Made by a program: the position numbers and the translations under genes. A stretch of 64,000 nt of DNA from JBCBEX01 sp038528235 (GTDB lineage: Bacteria > Bacteroidota > Rhodothermia > Rhodothermales > Rubricoccaceae): positions 24,552-88,551 of the forward strand of contig JBCBEX010000008.1 of the NCBI GenBank assembly GCA_038528235.1, written 5' to 3'. Under the pieces are notes generated by a model. That model searched no databases and was not told the origin of the DNA. It saw only the letters and a list, made by a program, of their open reading frames with translations. Positions within the stretch are counted from its first letter, which is position 1. Each line of letters begins with the position of its first letter. Shown here one piece after another: positions 34,401 to 42,276 of the stretch.

Positions 34401-35069
34401 GACGTAGTCGCGCTGCGTGTCGGTGAGCTCGGTGTCGCTCAGCAGCGTGGTCATGCCGAGCACGCCGTTCATGGGCGTCCGGATCTCGTGGCTCATCGTA
34501 GCCAGGAACTCGGACTTGGCCTTGACGGCTACTTCCGCCTCGGCAATCGTTGACAGGAGTTCCTCTTCGAGGATGCGCCGCGACTGCACCGCGATACCGC
34601 CGATGATGGGAACCGTGACCATGGCCGAGGTCAGCAGGACCGGGCTGAGCGACGTGTTGGGCAGGAAAAAGCCCATGGCCGTAGCCACGCCCCCGACGAC
34701 GACGCTGTAGCCCAGCATCCACCGCAGGTCGTGCAGCGAGATGGCGGTCAACACCGCCACGAGCACGAGCCCGACTGCCTGGGCGTAGGCCAGTTGGGAG
34801 GTGTAGGCGAAGAAGAGATGCAGGACCGAGTGAAGCGTGAGCACCGAGTAGGTGATCGGCCCCGCAAACCGCCAGAGGAACGGCGCGACGTAGAGCGTGC
34901 CTGCGGCCAGCAGCGAGGCTACGGCGAGGCCGATGCGCACGCCCAGAGGGTCCGGGACGGCGGGGGTTACACTCTGGCTAAAGATGCCAATGCCGAGGCA
35001 CAACGCAGCCAGAGCGAGCAGGAGAAGCTCGTAGAGGCGGATGGTGCGAGCTTCGGAGTCGTGCTGCAT
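31482..35069 (-). CDS. Hybrid sensor histidine kinase with two receivers and Hpt domain
   Basis: ATG 35069 starts just before the first membrane helix; a start at 35114 would add 15 residues. The order is: six or so membrane helices (~10-170); HisKA with MSHEIRTPMNGVLGM; HATPase with VNLIGNAIKFTEHG and KYGGTGLGLAISKRLAELMGG; a first receiver (~430-555, ALIDMQLGDMDS); a second canonical receiver (~605-725, LLAEDNAVNQ, LVLMDVQMPVLDG, MTANAM); a ~340-residue Pro/Ser/Ala/Asp-rich linker; and a C-terminal Hpt with THKLKSSTATLGA. This is an in-cis phosphorelay. The first receiver keeps the Asp but is divergent. No response regulator adjoins it. It is convergent with the Omp85 gene. Confidence 0.93.
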   Translation of the reverse strand: MQHDSEARTIRLYELLLLALAALCLGIGIFSQSVTPAVPDPLGVRIGLAVASLLAAGTLYVAPFLWRFAGPITYSVLTLHSVLHLFFAYTSQLAYAQAVGLVLVAVLTAISLHDLRWMLGYSVVVGGVATAMGFFLPNTSLSPVLLTSAMVTVPIIGGIAVQSRRILEEELLSTIAEAEVAVKAKSEFLATMSHEIRTPMNGVLGMTTLLSDTELTDTQRDYVETIRISGDTLLTIINDILDFSKIEADRIDLEEAPFDLRAMIEEALDLLASKAYEKPLDLVYHIEEDVPQALIGDVTRLRQVIVNLIGNAIKFTEHGAILLTVSKRRTVGGDHELMFAVRDTGIGIPADRIDRLFSSFSQVDSSHTRKYGGTGLGLAISKRLAELMGGTMWVESEVGQGSTFSFTILVRASASVTRSALKGKQAPVAEKRILVMEDGTTSRTALVKQLRAWGLVVTAPPRGLDALRLLREGGRFDAALIDMQLGDMDSLTLARGLQDAYTTTGGEANTALPLIGLTTPGALVQTNGLFAAVLSKPLKQSTLYEALLRIFGAEPAGLADLPTVNEEGIWIQRNQETPTPEAVQLALRGAADETPLLPPLRILLAEDNAVNQKVALRILERLGYDADLAENGQEVLDALDRLAYDLVLMDVQMPVLDGIRATQQVRATLPPERQPRIVAMTANAMEGDRELCLSAGMDDYIAKPIRREALVEALMRCEPISALKLDAAPLGTSAAIPIQRSTELELPAFARNAPPPSDEVNRTVTDGLSLSAAPLPDLPEVGRKPSALPQSFSLSDPSPMATEMPEGFSAPPADPLQDPSTKRNPFRRPTAAPVIAAPPPAEPEDSADVSSPASVDGSGPQHPDTAPPEQADGVSVSGTPAPDSRYRAEIVPGDLAMDEAASGQPDVDTAALFPLPPTPSLTDADIPGSAFDSPAPPPAPSAPSSPFELQPPVPPTPPPPPTSDPFAFPSFEIPSFSQPSAPDPTSRAPQAFDAPPPVADEAARKDLYREDVDEPILPPSSEVNALLDDPGFTFPSFDTVEPQPLPEPTLDFSAFETAPSFPEPEAPPPRPPSDAHVLPSPQRVLQHLREISGVDDPDFAREVLEGYLRSDLSLIGSVVEGVRTRSYSEVRAATHKLKSSTATLGAPALAGRCADLERESRQERFEADAATRVAALQDHAFAFRGIIQDALRLLG

Positions 35070-35277
35070 AGGGACCGGGAAGGCGAGGTCGAGTAGGTAG
35101 GAACTACCCAGCAATGGTGGCGAGGAGGGGGGTACCGCACCCTAGGGAGGAGTCCATGTCCAGGTTCAAAAGATGTGCCTGGCGAGAGAGCGGCGACGCA
35201 AGCAACGAGAGCGCCAGCGTATCCTCGGGTCCCTCCGCATCGTATGCGCTGGCCGGTCCCTGCAGCCCCCGTGTACC

Positions 35278-36078
35278 ATGTCGCCCTCAAACTCCTCAGC
35301 GCCCTCGACTCCAGGTCTGCCAGCTACGCCCACGGCGGTGGCGCACACCTATGCGTCGCTAACCCGCACGGCGACCTACAGCTTCCTCGTGGCGCTGCCG
35401 CTCCTGCTGCTCTACGAACTCGGGGCGCTGCTCGTCAACGCGGACCGGGCCTTCGCCATCCGTGTGGGGGCCGACGTGTGGATCAAGCAGTTTCTCGCGA
35501 GCCTTGGCGCGACCGGGCACCTCGCGCTCGGGGGCGTCGTGCTCGCCATCGGGATAGCCGTGTTCATCTGGGAGCGGAAGAAGCGGCTGCCGCTGCGCCC
35601 GCGCTACTTCGCAGGGATGCTCCTCGAAAGCACCGTCTGGGGCGTGCTGCTCGCCTACCTCATCAGCGGGACTGTCGGCGTGCTCTTCAACGGAGCCCTG
35701 ACGAGCGTTCCCGTGCTGGGCGCTGTGCAGGCTGCCGCGCCAGGCAAGGGGACGATGCTCGTGCTCTCACTCGGGGCTGGGCTCTACGAGGAGTTGGTGT
35801 TCCGCGTGCTGCTGGTAGGGGGGCTGTACCTGCTTGCGCGACGTGCCTTCGGTATGGAGCGCGTGGCTGCCTACGTCGGCGCGGCCCTCATCGGGGCGCT
35901 GCTCTTCAGCGCTGTGCACTACACCGGGCCCTACGCCGACCCGCTCGAATTGCCGTCGTTCACCTTCCGTTTTCTCTTCGGGCTCGCGCTCAACGCTCTT
36001 TTCCTCGTGCGTGGCTTCGGCATTGCCGCCTGGACGCACGCGCTCTATGACGTGATGGTCGTAGGCTTCTGGAGTTGA
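35278..36078 (+). CDS. CPBP-family intramembrane glutamic protease
   Basis: ATG 35278 (MSPSNSSAPSTPGL) is preferred; an earlier ATG at 35173 adds 35 basic residues. The ~266-residue protein has about seven membrane helices. The three CPBP/Rce1 motifs are visible: EExxxR in LYEELVFRVLL, FxxxH in LLFSAVHY and HxxxD in THALYDV. Such enzymes cut substrates within the membrane or process prenylated or bacteriocin-like peptides; the substrate is unknown here. It is divergent from the hybrid kinase with ~208 bp between start codons. Confidence 0.88.
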   Translation: MSPSNSSAPSTPGLPATPTAVAHTYASLTRTATYSFLVALPLLLLYELGALLVNADRAFAIRVGADVWIKQFLASLGATGHLALGGVVLAIGIAVFIWERKKRLPLRPRYFAGMLLESTVWGVLLAYLISGTVGVLFNGALTSVPVLGAVQAAAPGKGTMLVLSLGAGLYEELVFRVLLVGGLYLLARRAFGMERVAAYVGAALIGALLFSAVHYTGPYADPLELPSFTFRFLFGLALNALFLVRGFGIAAWTHALYDVMVVGFWS

Positions 36079-36204
36079 GCTGCCAAGCGATCGGTGCCGT
36101 CGAGATGTCGAGCCTTGCGCTACACACCCGGATCCTAACATGCGCCCACCTCCTGGGGTGCCTACCTTCCGTACGGTCTTCGTCTCCACACACTCGATCG
36201 CCGC

Positions 36205-36825
36205 GTGCCCACGCTCCTCGAACGACTCCCTCCGGTTTTGGCCACGCCGCTCCGTCGGGTCTTTCGCCAGCAGATTGATCCGCGCCTGGATGCTGCGGTG
36301 GACCTTCTAGGCGCGAGTGCGCTCTTTTCCTGCCTCCGCCGTCCTGACCTCTACGACCTCGCCCGCCACGTTCACAAGCGCGACTACGACCGCGGCGAGG
36401 CGATCTACTATGAGCGCGATCCTGGTCTCGGGCTCTACCTCGTCGTGCACGGCGCCGTGGTCCTGCGCACGGGCGGTTCGGGAATGGGCGACGACCCCGA
36501 CGCTGATGTCGTGCACCGCGTAGGTCCAGGCGGCACCTTCGGCGAGCGCGCGCTGCTGGGCGAGCACCGGCGCGCCACACGAGCGGAGGCCGTCGCCGAC
36601 ACGCGACTCCTGGGGTTCTTCCGCCCCGACTTTAAGACCCTCATCAAACGTCACCCGCGTCTGGGTACGCAGGTCGCGATCGCGGTGGGGCAGTACATCG
36701 CGGCGCGCGAGGCCTTGCTTCGCGACGCACTCGCTGCCGCCGATTCGCCCGCGTCCGTCCACCGGCTCGTCTATGGCCTCCGCGTCCCGGAAGGCACGTG
36801 CGACCCGATGCCGTTCTTTCGGTGA
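36205..36825 (+). CDS. Cyclic-nucleotide-binding-domain protein without HTH
   Basis: The frame opens with GTG 36205; no nearer ATG gives a better start. A ~50-residue helical lead (LPPVLATPLRRVFRQQIDPRLD) precedes a CNB domain (~55-160) with YDRGEAIYYERDPGLGLYLVVHGAV and the phosphate-binding cassette PGGTFGERALLGEHRRATR, where Glu and Arg are present. After the CNB only ~45 residues follow and no helix-turn-helix is visible, unlike CRP/FNR proteins. It may be a ligand-controlled scaffold or adaptor. It is 126 bp after the CPBP gene on the same strand. Confidence 0.8.
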   Translation: MPTLLERLPPVLATPLRRVFRQQIDPRLDAAVDLLGASALFSCLRRPDLYDLARHVHKRDYDRGEAIYYERDPGLGLYLVVHGAVVLRTGGSGMGDDPDADVVHRVGPGGTFGERALLGEHRRATRAEAVADTRLLGFFRPDFKTLIKRHPRLGTQVAIAVGQYIAAREALLRDALAAADSPASVHRLVYGLRVPEGTCDPMPFFR

Positions 36826-36966
36826 GGGCGAAGCCGCGCTGCTCTCAAGCAGTGTTGTTGTCAAGCTGTCAAGTTGTGGTGCGGTGGGTTTTGCGTGGAG
36901 GACGAACAGGGCGGCACTGGGCCAGTTTCACCTTGCTAGACACGCTCTACCGTTTCCCCACCGTTA

Positions 36967-38412
36967 ATGTCCGCAGACACCCGCCCGCCGAAGATTAAAC
37001 GCGGCGCCTCCGTCGAACTCACCCTGGAGAAGTTTGCTGACCGGGGTAAATCTCTCGCGCGCGTAGACGGCTACGTCGTCTTCGTCCCCGGCGGCGTCCC
37101 GGGCGACCGCGTCCGGGTCGGCATCCGCAAACGCAAACGGAGCTACGCCGAGGGCGTGATTGAGGAAGTCCTCACGCCCAGCGACCTCCGCACGAAGCCG
37201 CGCTGCGAGTACTTCGGGACGTGTGGCGGATGCAAGTGGCAGCACGTGCAGTACGCCGCCCAACTCGACGCCAAGCGTCAAAGCGTCGCGGAGGCGTTTG
37301 CGCACGCGGGCGGCTTCGAGGCCGACATCAACGTGCTTCCTACCATCGGGATGGAGACGGAGGACGGGGCCGCGCCGTTTTATTACCGCAACAAGATGGA
37401 GTTCAGCTTCTCGGCGCGGCGCTGGCTCACGGATTGGGAGATTGCCACGGGCGAGGAGTTCGACACCAGCTTCGCACTCGGCCTCCACGCGCCAGGCCGC
37501 TTCGACGCGGTGCTCGACCTCGACGCGTGCTACCTCCAGTCGGAGTGGAGCGCGCGCCTCGTCAACGCCACGCGCGCCTTCGCGAAGGAGCACGGGTGGA
37601 AGCCGTGGGCGATCCGCGACCACAAAGGCTTCCTGCGCCACCTCGTCGTCCGCACGCCCGCCAACACCGACGAGAAGATGATCGTGCTCACAACGAACGG
37701 CCACGACGCCGAGCGGATGGAGGCCTACGCCGCGATGCTGCGCGCCGACTTCCCCGAGGCGACCACGTTCGTCAACGCCGTCAATACCGGCAAGGCGCAG
37801 GTTGCGTTTGGCGAGGCCTACCATACCATCTTCGGTCCGGGCGTCGTACACGACACCATCGGAGGCTACCGCTTCGAGATCGCACCGAACGCCTTCTTCC
37901 AGACAAACACGAAGCAAGCCGAACGCCTCTACGCCGTCGCCGCCGCCTTCGCCGACCTCACGCCCAACGATCTCGTCTACGACCTCTACTCCGGCGCAGG
38001 CACGATCTCGATCTACCTCGCCGAGCGCGTCAAGCACGTCGTGGGCGTCGAGCTGATTGAGGAGGCCGTGGCGAACGCGAAGGCCAATGCCGAGGCCAAC
38101 GGTGTCGAGAACGTGACCTTCGCCCAGGGCGACATGCGCGACCTCTTCGCCCACGACTTCATCGACGCCCACGGGCGGCCGGACGTGCTGATCGTGGACC
38201 CGCCGCGCGCGGGGCTGCATCCGCGCGTGGTCGAGCAGATCGGCAAGCTGAAGCCCGAGCGGTTCGTCTACGTCTCGTGCAACCCGCAGAGCCAGGCCCG
38301 CGATCTCGCGCTCCTGAAAGACATCTACCACGTCGAGCAGGTGCAGCCCGTCGATCTCTTCCCGCACACGCACCACGTCGAGGCCGTCGCCAAGCTGCGG
38401 CTGCGAGGATGA
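36967..38412 (+). CDS. rlmD: 23S rRNA (uracil-C5)-methyltransferase, RlmD/RumA type
   Basis: The 481 residues begin with a TRAM RNA-binding domain (~12-70, VELTLEKFADRGKSLARVDGYVVFVPGGVPGD). A Fe-S site follows, CEYFGTCGGC with the fourth Cys in LDLDACYLQ. The SAM fold has DLYSGAGTISIYLA and VDPPRAGLHP, and the catalytic Cys is in YVSCNPQSQARDL. It methylates a uridine of 23S rRNA (U1939 or U747 position; the exact target cannot be read). A low-complexity GTCAAG-type tract precedes it. The next gene starts four bases after its stop. Confidence 0.93.
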   Translation: MSADTRPPKIKRGASVELTLEKFADRGKSLARVDGYVVFVPGGVPGDRVRVGIRKRKRSYAEGVIEEVLTPSDLRTKPRCEYFGTCGGCKWQHVQYAAQLDAKRQSVAEAFAHAGGFEADINVLPTIGMETEDGAAPFYYRNKMEFSFSARRWLTDWEIATGEEFDTSFALGLHAPGRFDAVLDLDACYLQSEWSARLVNATRAFAKEHGWKPWAIRDHKGFLRHLVVRTPANTDEKMIVLTTNGHDAERMEAYAAMLRADFPEATTFVNAVNTGKAQVAFGEAYHTIFGPGVVHDTIGGYRFEIAPNAFFQTNTKQAERLYAVAAAFADLTPNDLVYDLYSGAGTISIYLAERVKHVVGVELIEEAVANAKANAEANGVENVTFAQGDMRDLFAHDFIDAHGRPDVLIVDPPRAGLHPRVVEQIGKLKPERFVYVSCNPQSQARDLALLKDIYHVEQVQPVDLFPHTHHVEAVAKLRLRG

Positions 38413-38416
38413 GTCA

Positions 38417-39376
38417 ATGGACACGCTGCGTGTTGATCTGGGCATGGCGCCTGAAGAGCGGTGGCACCTGAGCCCTCACCAACGTGAGCAGGCGCGAGCG
38501 CTGTTGACGCTCTACACGCGAGAACTCGGCGGAGTGGATGCCTTCGAGGGGCTACTGGACGAGTATCTCACGCTTTGTGTACCCGGAGACTACTGCCGGG
38601 AGATTCAGTCGATAGCGACACTGCTGGAGGTGTCGGTCGGTGAAGCAGCGCTTGGGTCGCTGTACTACGATGCCGTCAAGACCGTACTTGGCTGTACCGC
38701 GTTCGCGGTAGACACCGACTCCGGTCCGCTTCATGCGCGCAACCTCGATTGGTGGACCGAAGCCAACCTGCTTTCGACAGCTTCGTTGGTGACGGACTTC
38801 ATGGATAGAGAGGGCGAGACGCGATTTCAGACGTTGGGGTGGCCGGGCTTCATCGGCGTGCTCTCGGGCATGGCCCCTGGACGCTTCGCAATTACACTCA
38901 ACGCAGTTCTCAGTGACGAGCCCGCTCAGTTCGCCCCGTCCATCGCGCTGCTGATTCGACAAGTACTGGAAACAGAGCCGACCTACGATGCGGCGGTGGA
39001 GCGGCTCGCCTCGTCGCCCATTGCCTCTGATTGTCTGTTGCTCGTCACGGGATGCACATCTGGTGAGATGGTTGTTGTTGAGCGGACCCCGACTAAATCT
39101 GCACAGCGTGGTCCTTCGAACGGAGTCCTGGTTGTGACCAACGGATATCTCTGCATCGACGCAGACACCACCGAGGTTCACTCGGAGCTAATCGCCACGT
39201 CATGCGGACGCTACGACCGGGCGATAGACCTCGTACGTAACAACTCGCCTGGCACGGCGGCCTCGTGTTTCGCCGTACTCGCAGATCCGAACGTGCGCAT
39301 GTCGATCACCGTCCAGCAAATGGTGATGCAGGCAAGTACCGGACGGCTAGACGTGCGACTGCCATCAGGCGTATAG
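38417..39376 (+). CDS. Acid ceramidase/NAAA-like Ntn hydrolase
   Basis: The 319-residue protein has the choloylglycine-hydrolase/acid-ceramidase pattern GCTAFAVDTDSGPLHARNLDWW. Cys93 would be the N-terminal nucleophile exposed after cleavage of the Gly92-Cys93 bond, and Arg/Asn/Asp of RNLDW sit at ~108-111. Downstream conserved pieces are WPGFIGVLSGMAPGRFAITLN and VVTNGYL. Eukaryotic relatives hydrolyse fatty amides (ceramide, N-acylethanolamines). No signal peptide is seen, so a cytosolic place is implied. It starts four bases after rlmD and is likely co-transcribed, though composition is somewhat more A/T-rich. The substrate is unknown. Confidence 0.8.
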   Translation: MDTLRVDLGMAPEERWHLSPHQREQARALLTLYTRELGGVDAFEGLLDEYLTLCVPGDYCREIQSIATLLEVSVGEAALGSLYYDAVKTVLGCTAFAVDTDSGPLHARNLDWWTEANLLSTASLVTDFMDREGETRFQTLGWPGFIGVLSGMAPGRFAITLNAVLSDEPAQFAPSIALLIRQVLETEPTYDAAVERLASSPIASDCLLLVTGCTSGEMVVVERTPTKSAQRGPSNGVLVVTNGYLCIDADTTEVHSELIATSCGRYDRAIDLVRNNSPGTAASCFAVLADPNVRMSITVQQMVMQASTGRLDVRLPSGV

Positions 39377-39557
39377 CTCGTGTTCGTCAACGCTATGCCG
39401 TTCGGCAGACGGGGCGCGTCTAGACGCTAGTCCGCTCTGGCGCGCGTCTGCAGAAATGTGTGCGACGAGTCGATACGTGCCGAAATGGCAGGAGCCGTGC
39501 AACGGTACGGCGCTTGAGTGGGAGCGCGATGTTCCACGACCGCTTGCCCTTCGTTCT

Positions 39558-39932
39558 ATGTTTCAGCAGGACTTTATCGTCCGTCAGGTCCAGCAGCTTG
39601 CCGAGGTCCTCGCTCGCGTGCTGTTTCACAAGCGAGCCGCCGACGAGGCCGAGGCACAAGAGGCGCTGGCGAACGGCTTGGCAACAGCCCTCGGCCTCGA
39701 CTTGGACGTGTTACGCACGCTCAGCCGGGACGAACTCGTGGCGCAGTATGCACCGGACGGGGCGATGACGGTCGAACTCGCCGTCGCGGTGGCCGATGTG
39801 CTTCGCGAGGATGCGCACCCCGATGGGAGGCGTCGCGCGCTGTGGCTGTACGAGGCCGCGCTCGCGTCCGGCGCACCCGTCCCGTTCGACATCCACGAGC
39901 GCATCGACGCGCTCCGTGAGACGCTAGGCTAG
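39558..39932 (+). CDS. DUF6483-like small helical protein, 124 aa
   Basis: ATG 39558 starts MFQQDFIVRQVQQLAEVLARVLFHK, which resembles the N-terminus of DUF6483 proteins; longer starts add unrelated sequence. The protein is all-helical and acidic (AQEALANGLATALGLDLDVLRTLS, TVELAVAVADVLREDA), ending in a TPR-like helix pair. No catalytic residues or signal peptide are evident. The function is unknown. It stands alone between the NAAA-like gene and recQ. Confidence 0.65.
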   Translation: MFQQDFIVRQVQQLAEVLARVLFHKRAADEAEAQEALANGLATALGLDLDVLRTLSRDELVAQYAPDGAMTVELAVAVADVLREDAHPDGRRRALWLYEAALASGAPVPFDIHERIDALRETLG

Positions 39933-40064
39933 GCTGACCCCGGTTGTCAGGAAGCGAACAGGATGGTTTGACCTCGCCCGTGTGACGAACCACCCCCTGT
40001 CGAAACGCTGTCAGCGCGTCCAGGTTAGCTTGCGGCCGTACCACCGCTCGCCCTCCGCGCTGCC

Positions 40065-42257
40065 ATGCCCACCGATACGCTTGCAACCGAGACGCTCACT
40101 CCTGACGCTGCTGCCACGAAGGCGGCGCTGAAGCGGTGGTTCGGCTTCGACGCGCTGCGGGCGGGCCAGGTCGAGGCGCTCACGCACGTGCTCGGCGGCG
40201 AGGACACGCTCGTCGTGATGCCGACAGGCGCGGGTAAGTCGCTCGTCTACCAACTTGCGGCGGTGCTCCACGACGGCGAGGCGCTGCCGGACGGCGTCAC
40301 GCTTGTCATCTCGCCGCTCATCGCGCTGATGAAGGACCAGGTGGACGCGCTCCGGGCGAAGGGCATCCCCGCCGCCGCGATCAACTCGTCGATGCCAGTG
40401 GCGGCGCAGCGCGACGTCATGCAGCAGATGCGCGACGGCACGCTCAAGCTCGTCTACGTCGCGCCGGAGCGGCTGCGGCACCGCGGCTTCATGAACGCGC
40501 TCCGCGAGACGACGGTCGCGCTCCTGGCCGTGGACGAGGCGCACTGCGTCAGCCAGTGGGGGCACGACTTCCGCCCCGACTACCTCTCTATCGGCGACGC
40601 CCGCGAGCGCATGGGTCGCCCGCAGACGGTCGCGCTCACGGCCACGGCCACGCCCGTCGTCCAATCCGACATTTGCGCGACGCTCGGCATCGGCCACGCG
40701 AAGCAGGTCGTGACGGGCTTCAACCGCCCAAACCTTTACTTCCGCGTCGTCTCCACGCCCGGCGACGGCGACAAGCGCCGCGTCCTCCACGACTTTCTGG
40801 AGGAGCACAAGGACCAGCCCGGCCTGATCTACGTCGGCACGCGGAAGTACGCCGAGTCCGTGACGCGCTTCGTGCGCGACGTGTGCAAGCGCGAGGTGCG
40901 GGCCTACCACGCGGGGCTTACCGACAGCGAGCGCTCCGAGGTGCAAGATGCCTTCCTTACCGGCGGCCTCGACCTCGTCGTGGCAACCAACGCCTTCGGC
41001 ATGGGCGTCGACCGCGCCGACGTGCGCTTCGTCGTCCACTGGGCGATCCCCTCGACGCTCGAAGCCTACTACCAGGAAGCGGGCCGCGCGGGCCGCGACG
41101 GCGACCCTTCGACGTGTCTGCTGCTCTACGCGCCGACTGACCGCCAACTCCGTGAGTGGTTCATCGACCAGGCGCAGCCCGGTGAGAAGAGCCTGCACAA
41201 GCTCTACCGCGCTGTCTCTCGGCAAGCCATCGACGACAGCAAGGAAGCCGAGATCGATGTGGACGCGCTCGGCCACGACCATCGCGTGGACCTGAAGGCC
41301 GTCGGGGTGCGAGTCGGTCTGGGCCTGCTCGAACGGATGGGCGCACTCACCCGCTACGACGACCGTGGCCCGCTGCGGCACTATGGCCTCGGTGGCTGGG
41401 AGGGTGCCGACCGTCGGCTCGTGCTGGAAAGCGTCGAAAAGCGGCGCAAGAACAAGCACGACGGGCTCGGCCACATGGTCGCCTACGCCGAGCGCGAGAC
41501 GTGCCGCCGCGAGAAGCTCGTCGGGTATTTCGGCGAGGCGGTCGAGCATCAACCGGAACGCTGTTGCGACGCCTGCGCGGTCCAGGCGCGCCTTCGCGAG
41601 GCCCCCGACGAGATCCCGCCCTTCGAGGCACTGCCGATGCACAGCCGCATTGCCATCGGCCTGCTCGACCTCGTGGACCGGCTGCGGTGGAGCGTGGGCC
41701 GTAAGACGCTCGTGCGCATCCTCACCGGCTCGAAAGCAGGTGACACGGAGGCGAAATACGGCTCGAACCCCTACTACGGCCGCCTCGGTTTCTACAAACA
41801 GGACGACGTCGACGGGTTCTACAAGCAGCTCCTAGCGATGGGCTACCTCAAAGTCGGCGGGGAGTACATGACCGTCGACCTCACCGCGCTCGGGACGCAG
41901 GCGCTCAAGCACCGCGAAGCCATCCCGCTCGACACCGACGGCCCGATGCCGACAGGGCGGGGCAGCTCGTCCACCAATGGATCAAGCCGTTCCGTCAGCC
42001 ATACGGTCGAGTACGATGAGGCCGCGCTCACCCCCGACGACGCGCCGCTCTTCGAGGCGCTGCGCGAATGGCGCACGCGGCGGGCGACGGCCGACGCCGT
42101 ACCGCCCTACGTCGTCTTCTCCGACGCGGTCCTCCGCGCCATCGCTGTGAGCCGCCCAGCCACCGACGACGACCTGCTCGCGCTCAAAGGCATCGGCGCG
42201 AAGAAGGTGGCGACCTACGGCGAGGACGTGCTCGAACTGGTCACGGCCGCCGCCTAG
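40065..42257 (+). CDS. recQ: ATP-dependent DNA helicase RecQ
   Basis: The 730 residues have the full RecQ layout: Walker A MPTGAGKS (~47-54); motif II VDEAHCVSQWGHDFRPDY; motif VI QEAGRAGRDGD; the RecQ-Ct zinc site (CRREKLVGYFGE...RCCDAC, ~490-515); a winged RQC domain; and a C-terminal HRDC domain (~655-730, DDDLLALKGIGAKKVATYG). It is a 3'-to-5' helicase for recombination and fork repair. A Ser/Gly-rich linker (~630-645) separates RQC from HRDC. It is convergent with sppA, 19 bp away. Confidence 0.96.
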   Translation: MPTDTLATETLTPDAAATKAALKRWFGFDALRAGQVEALTHVLGGEDTLVVMPTGAGKSLVYQLAAVLHDGEALPDGVTLVISPLIALMKDQVDALRAKGIPAAAINSSMPVAAQRDVMQQMRDGTLKLVYVAPERLRHRGFMNALRETTVALLAVDEAHCVSQWGHDFRPDYLSIGDARERMGRPQTVALTATATPVVQSDICATLGIGHAKQVVTGFNRPNLYFRVVSTPGDGDKRRVLHDFLEEHKDQPGLIYVGTRKYAESVTRFVRDVCKREVRAYHAGLTDSERSEVQDAFLTGGLDLVVATNAFGMGVDRADVRFVVHWAIPSTLEAYYQEAGRAGRDGDPSTCLLLYAPTDRQLREWFIDQAQPGEKSLHKLYRAVSRQAIDDSKEAEIDVDALGHDHRVDLKAVGVRVGLGLLERMGALTRYDDRGPLRHYGLGGWEGADRRLVLESVEKRRKNKHDGLGHMVAYAERETCRREKLVGYFGEAVEHQPERCCDACAVQARLREAPDEIPPFEALPMHSRIAIGLLDLVDRLRWSVGRKTLVRILTGSKAGDTEAKYGSNPYYGRLGFYKQDDVDGFYKQLLAMGYLKVGGEYMTVDLTALGTQALKHREAIPLDTDGPMPTGRGSSSTNGSSRSVSHTVEYDEAALTPDDAPLFEALREWRTRRATADAVPPYVVFSDAVLRAIAVSRPATDDDLLALKGIGAKKVATYGEDVLELVTAAA

Positions 42258-42276
42258 CAGCAGAGCCCGTGTTGTT

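Noticed and set aside
35175..36050. 291-residue plus-strand ORF in another frame of the CPBP gene
   Set aside because: Ala/Arg-rich; the alternative frame carries membrane helices and all three CPBP motifs.
36964..38445. 493-residue minus-strand ORF opposite rlmD
   Set aside because: Shadow; it runs through the whole rlmD gene, which has all catalytic motifs.
40011..41642. 543-residue minus-strand ORF opposite recQ
   Set aside because: Antisense shadow of a clear RecQ helicase; composition is typical of a mirrored GC-rich frame.
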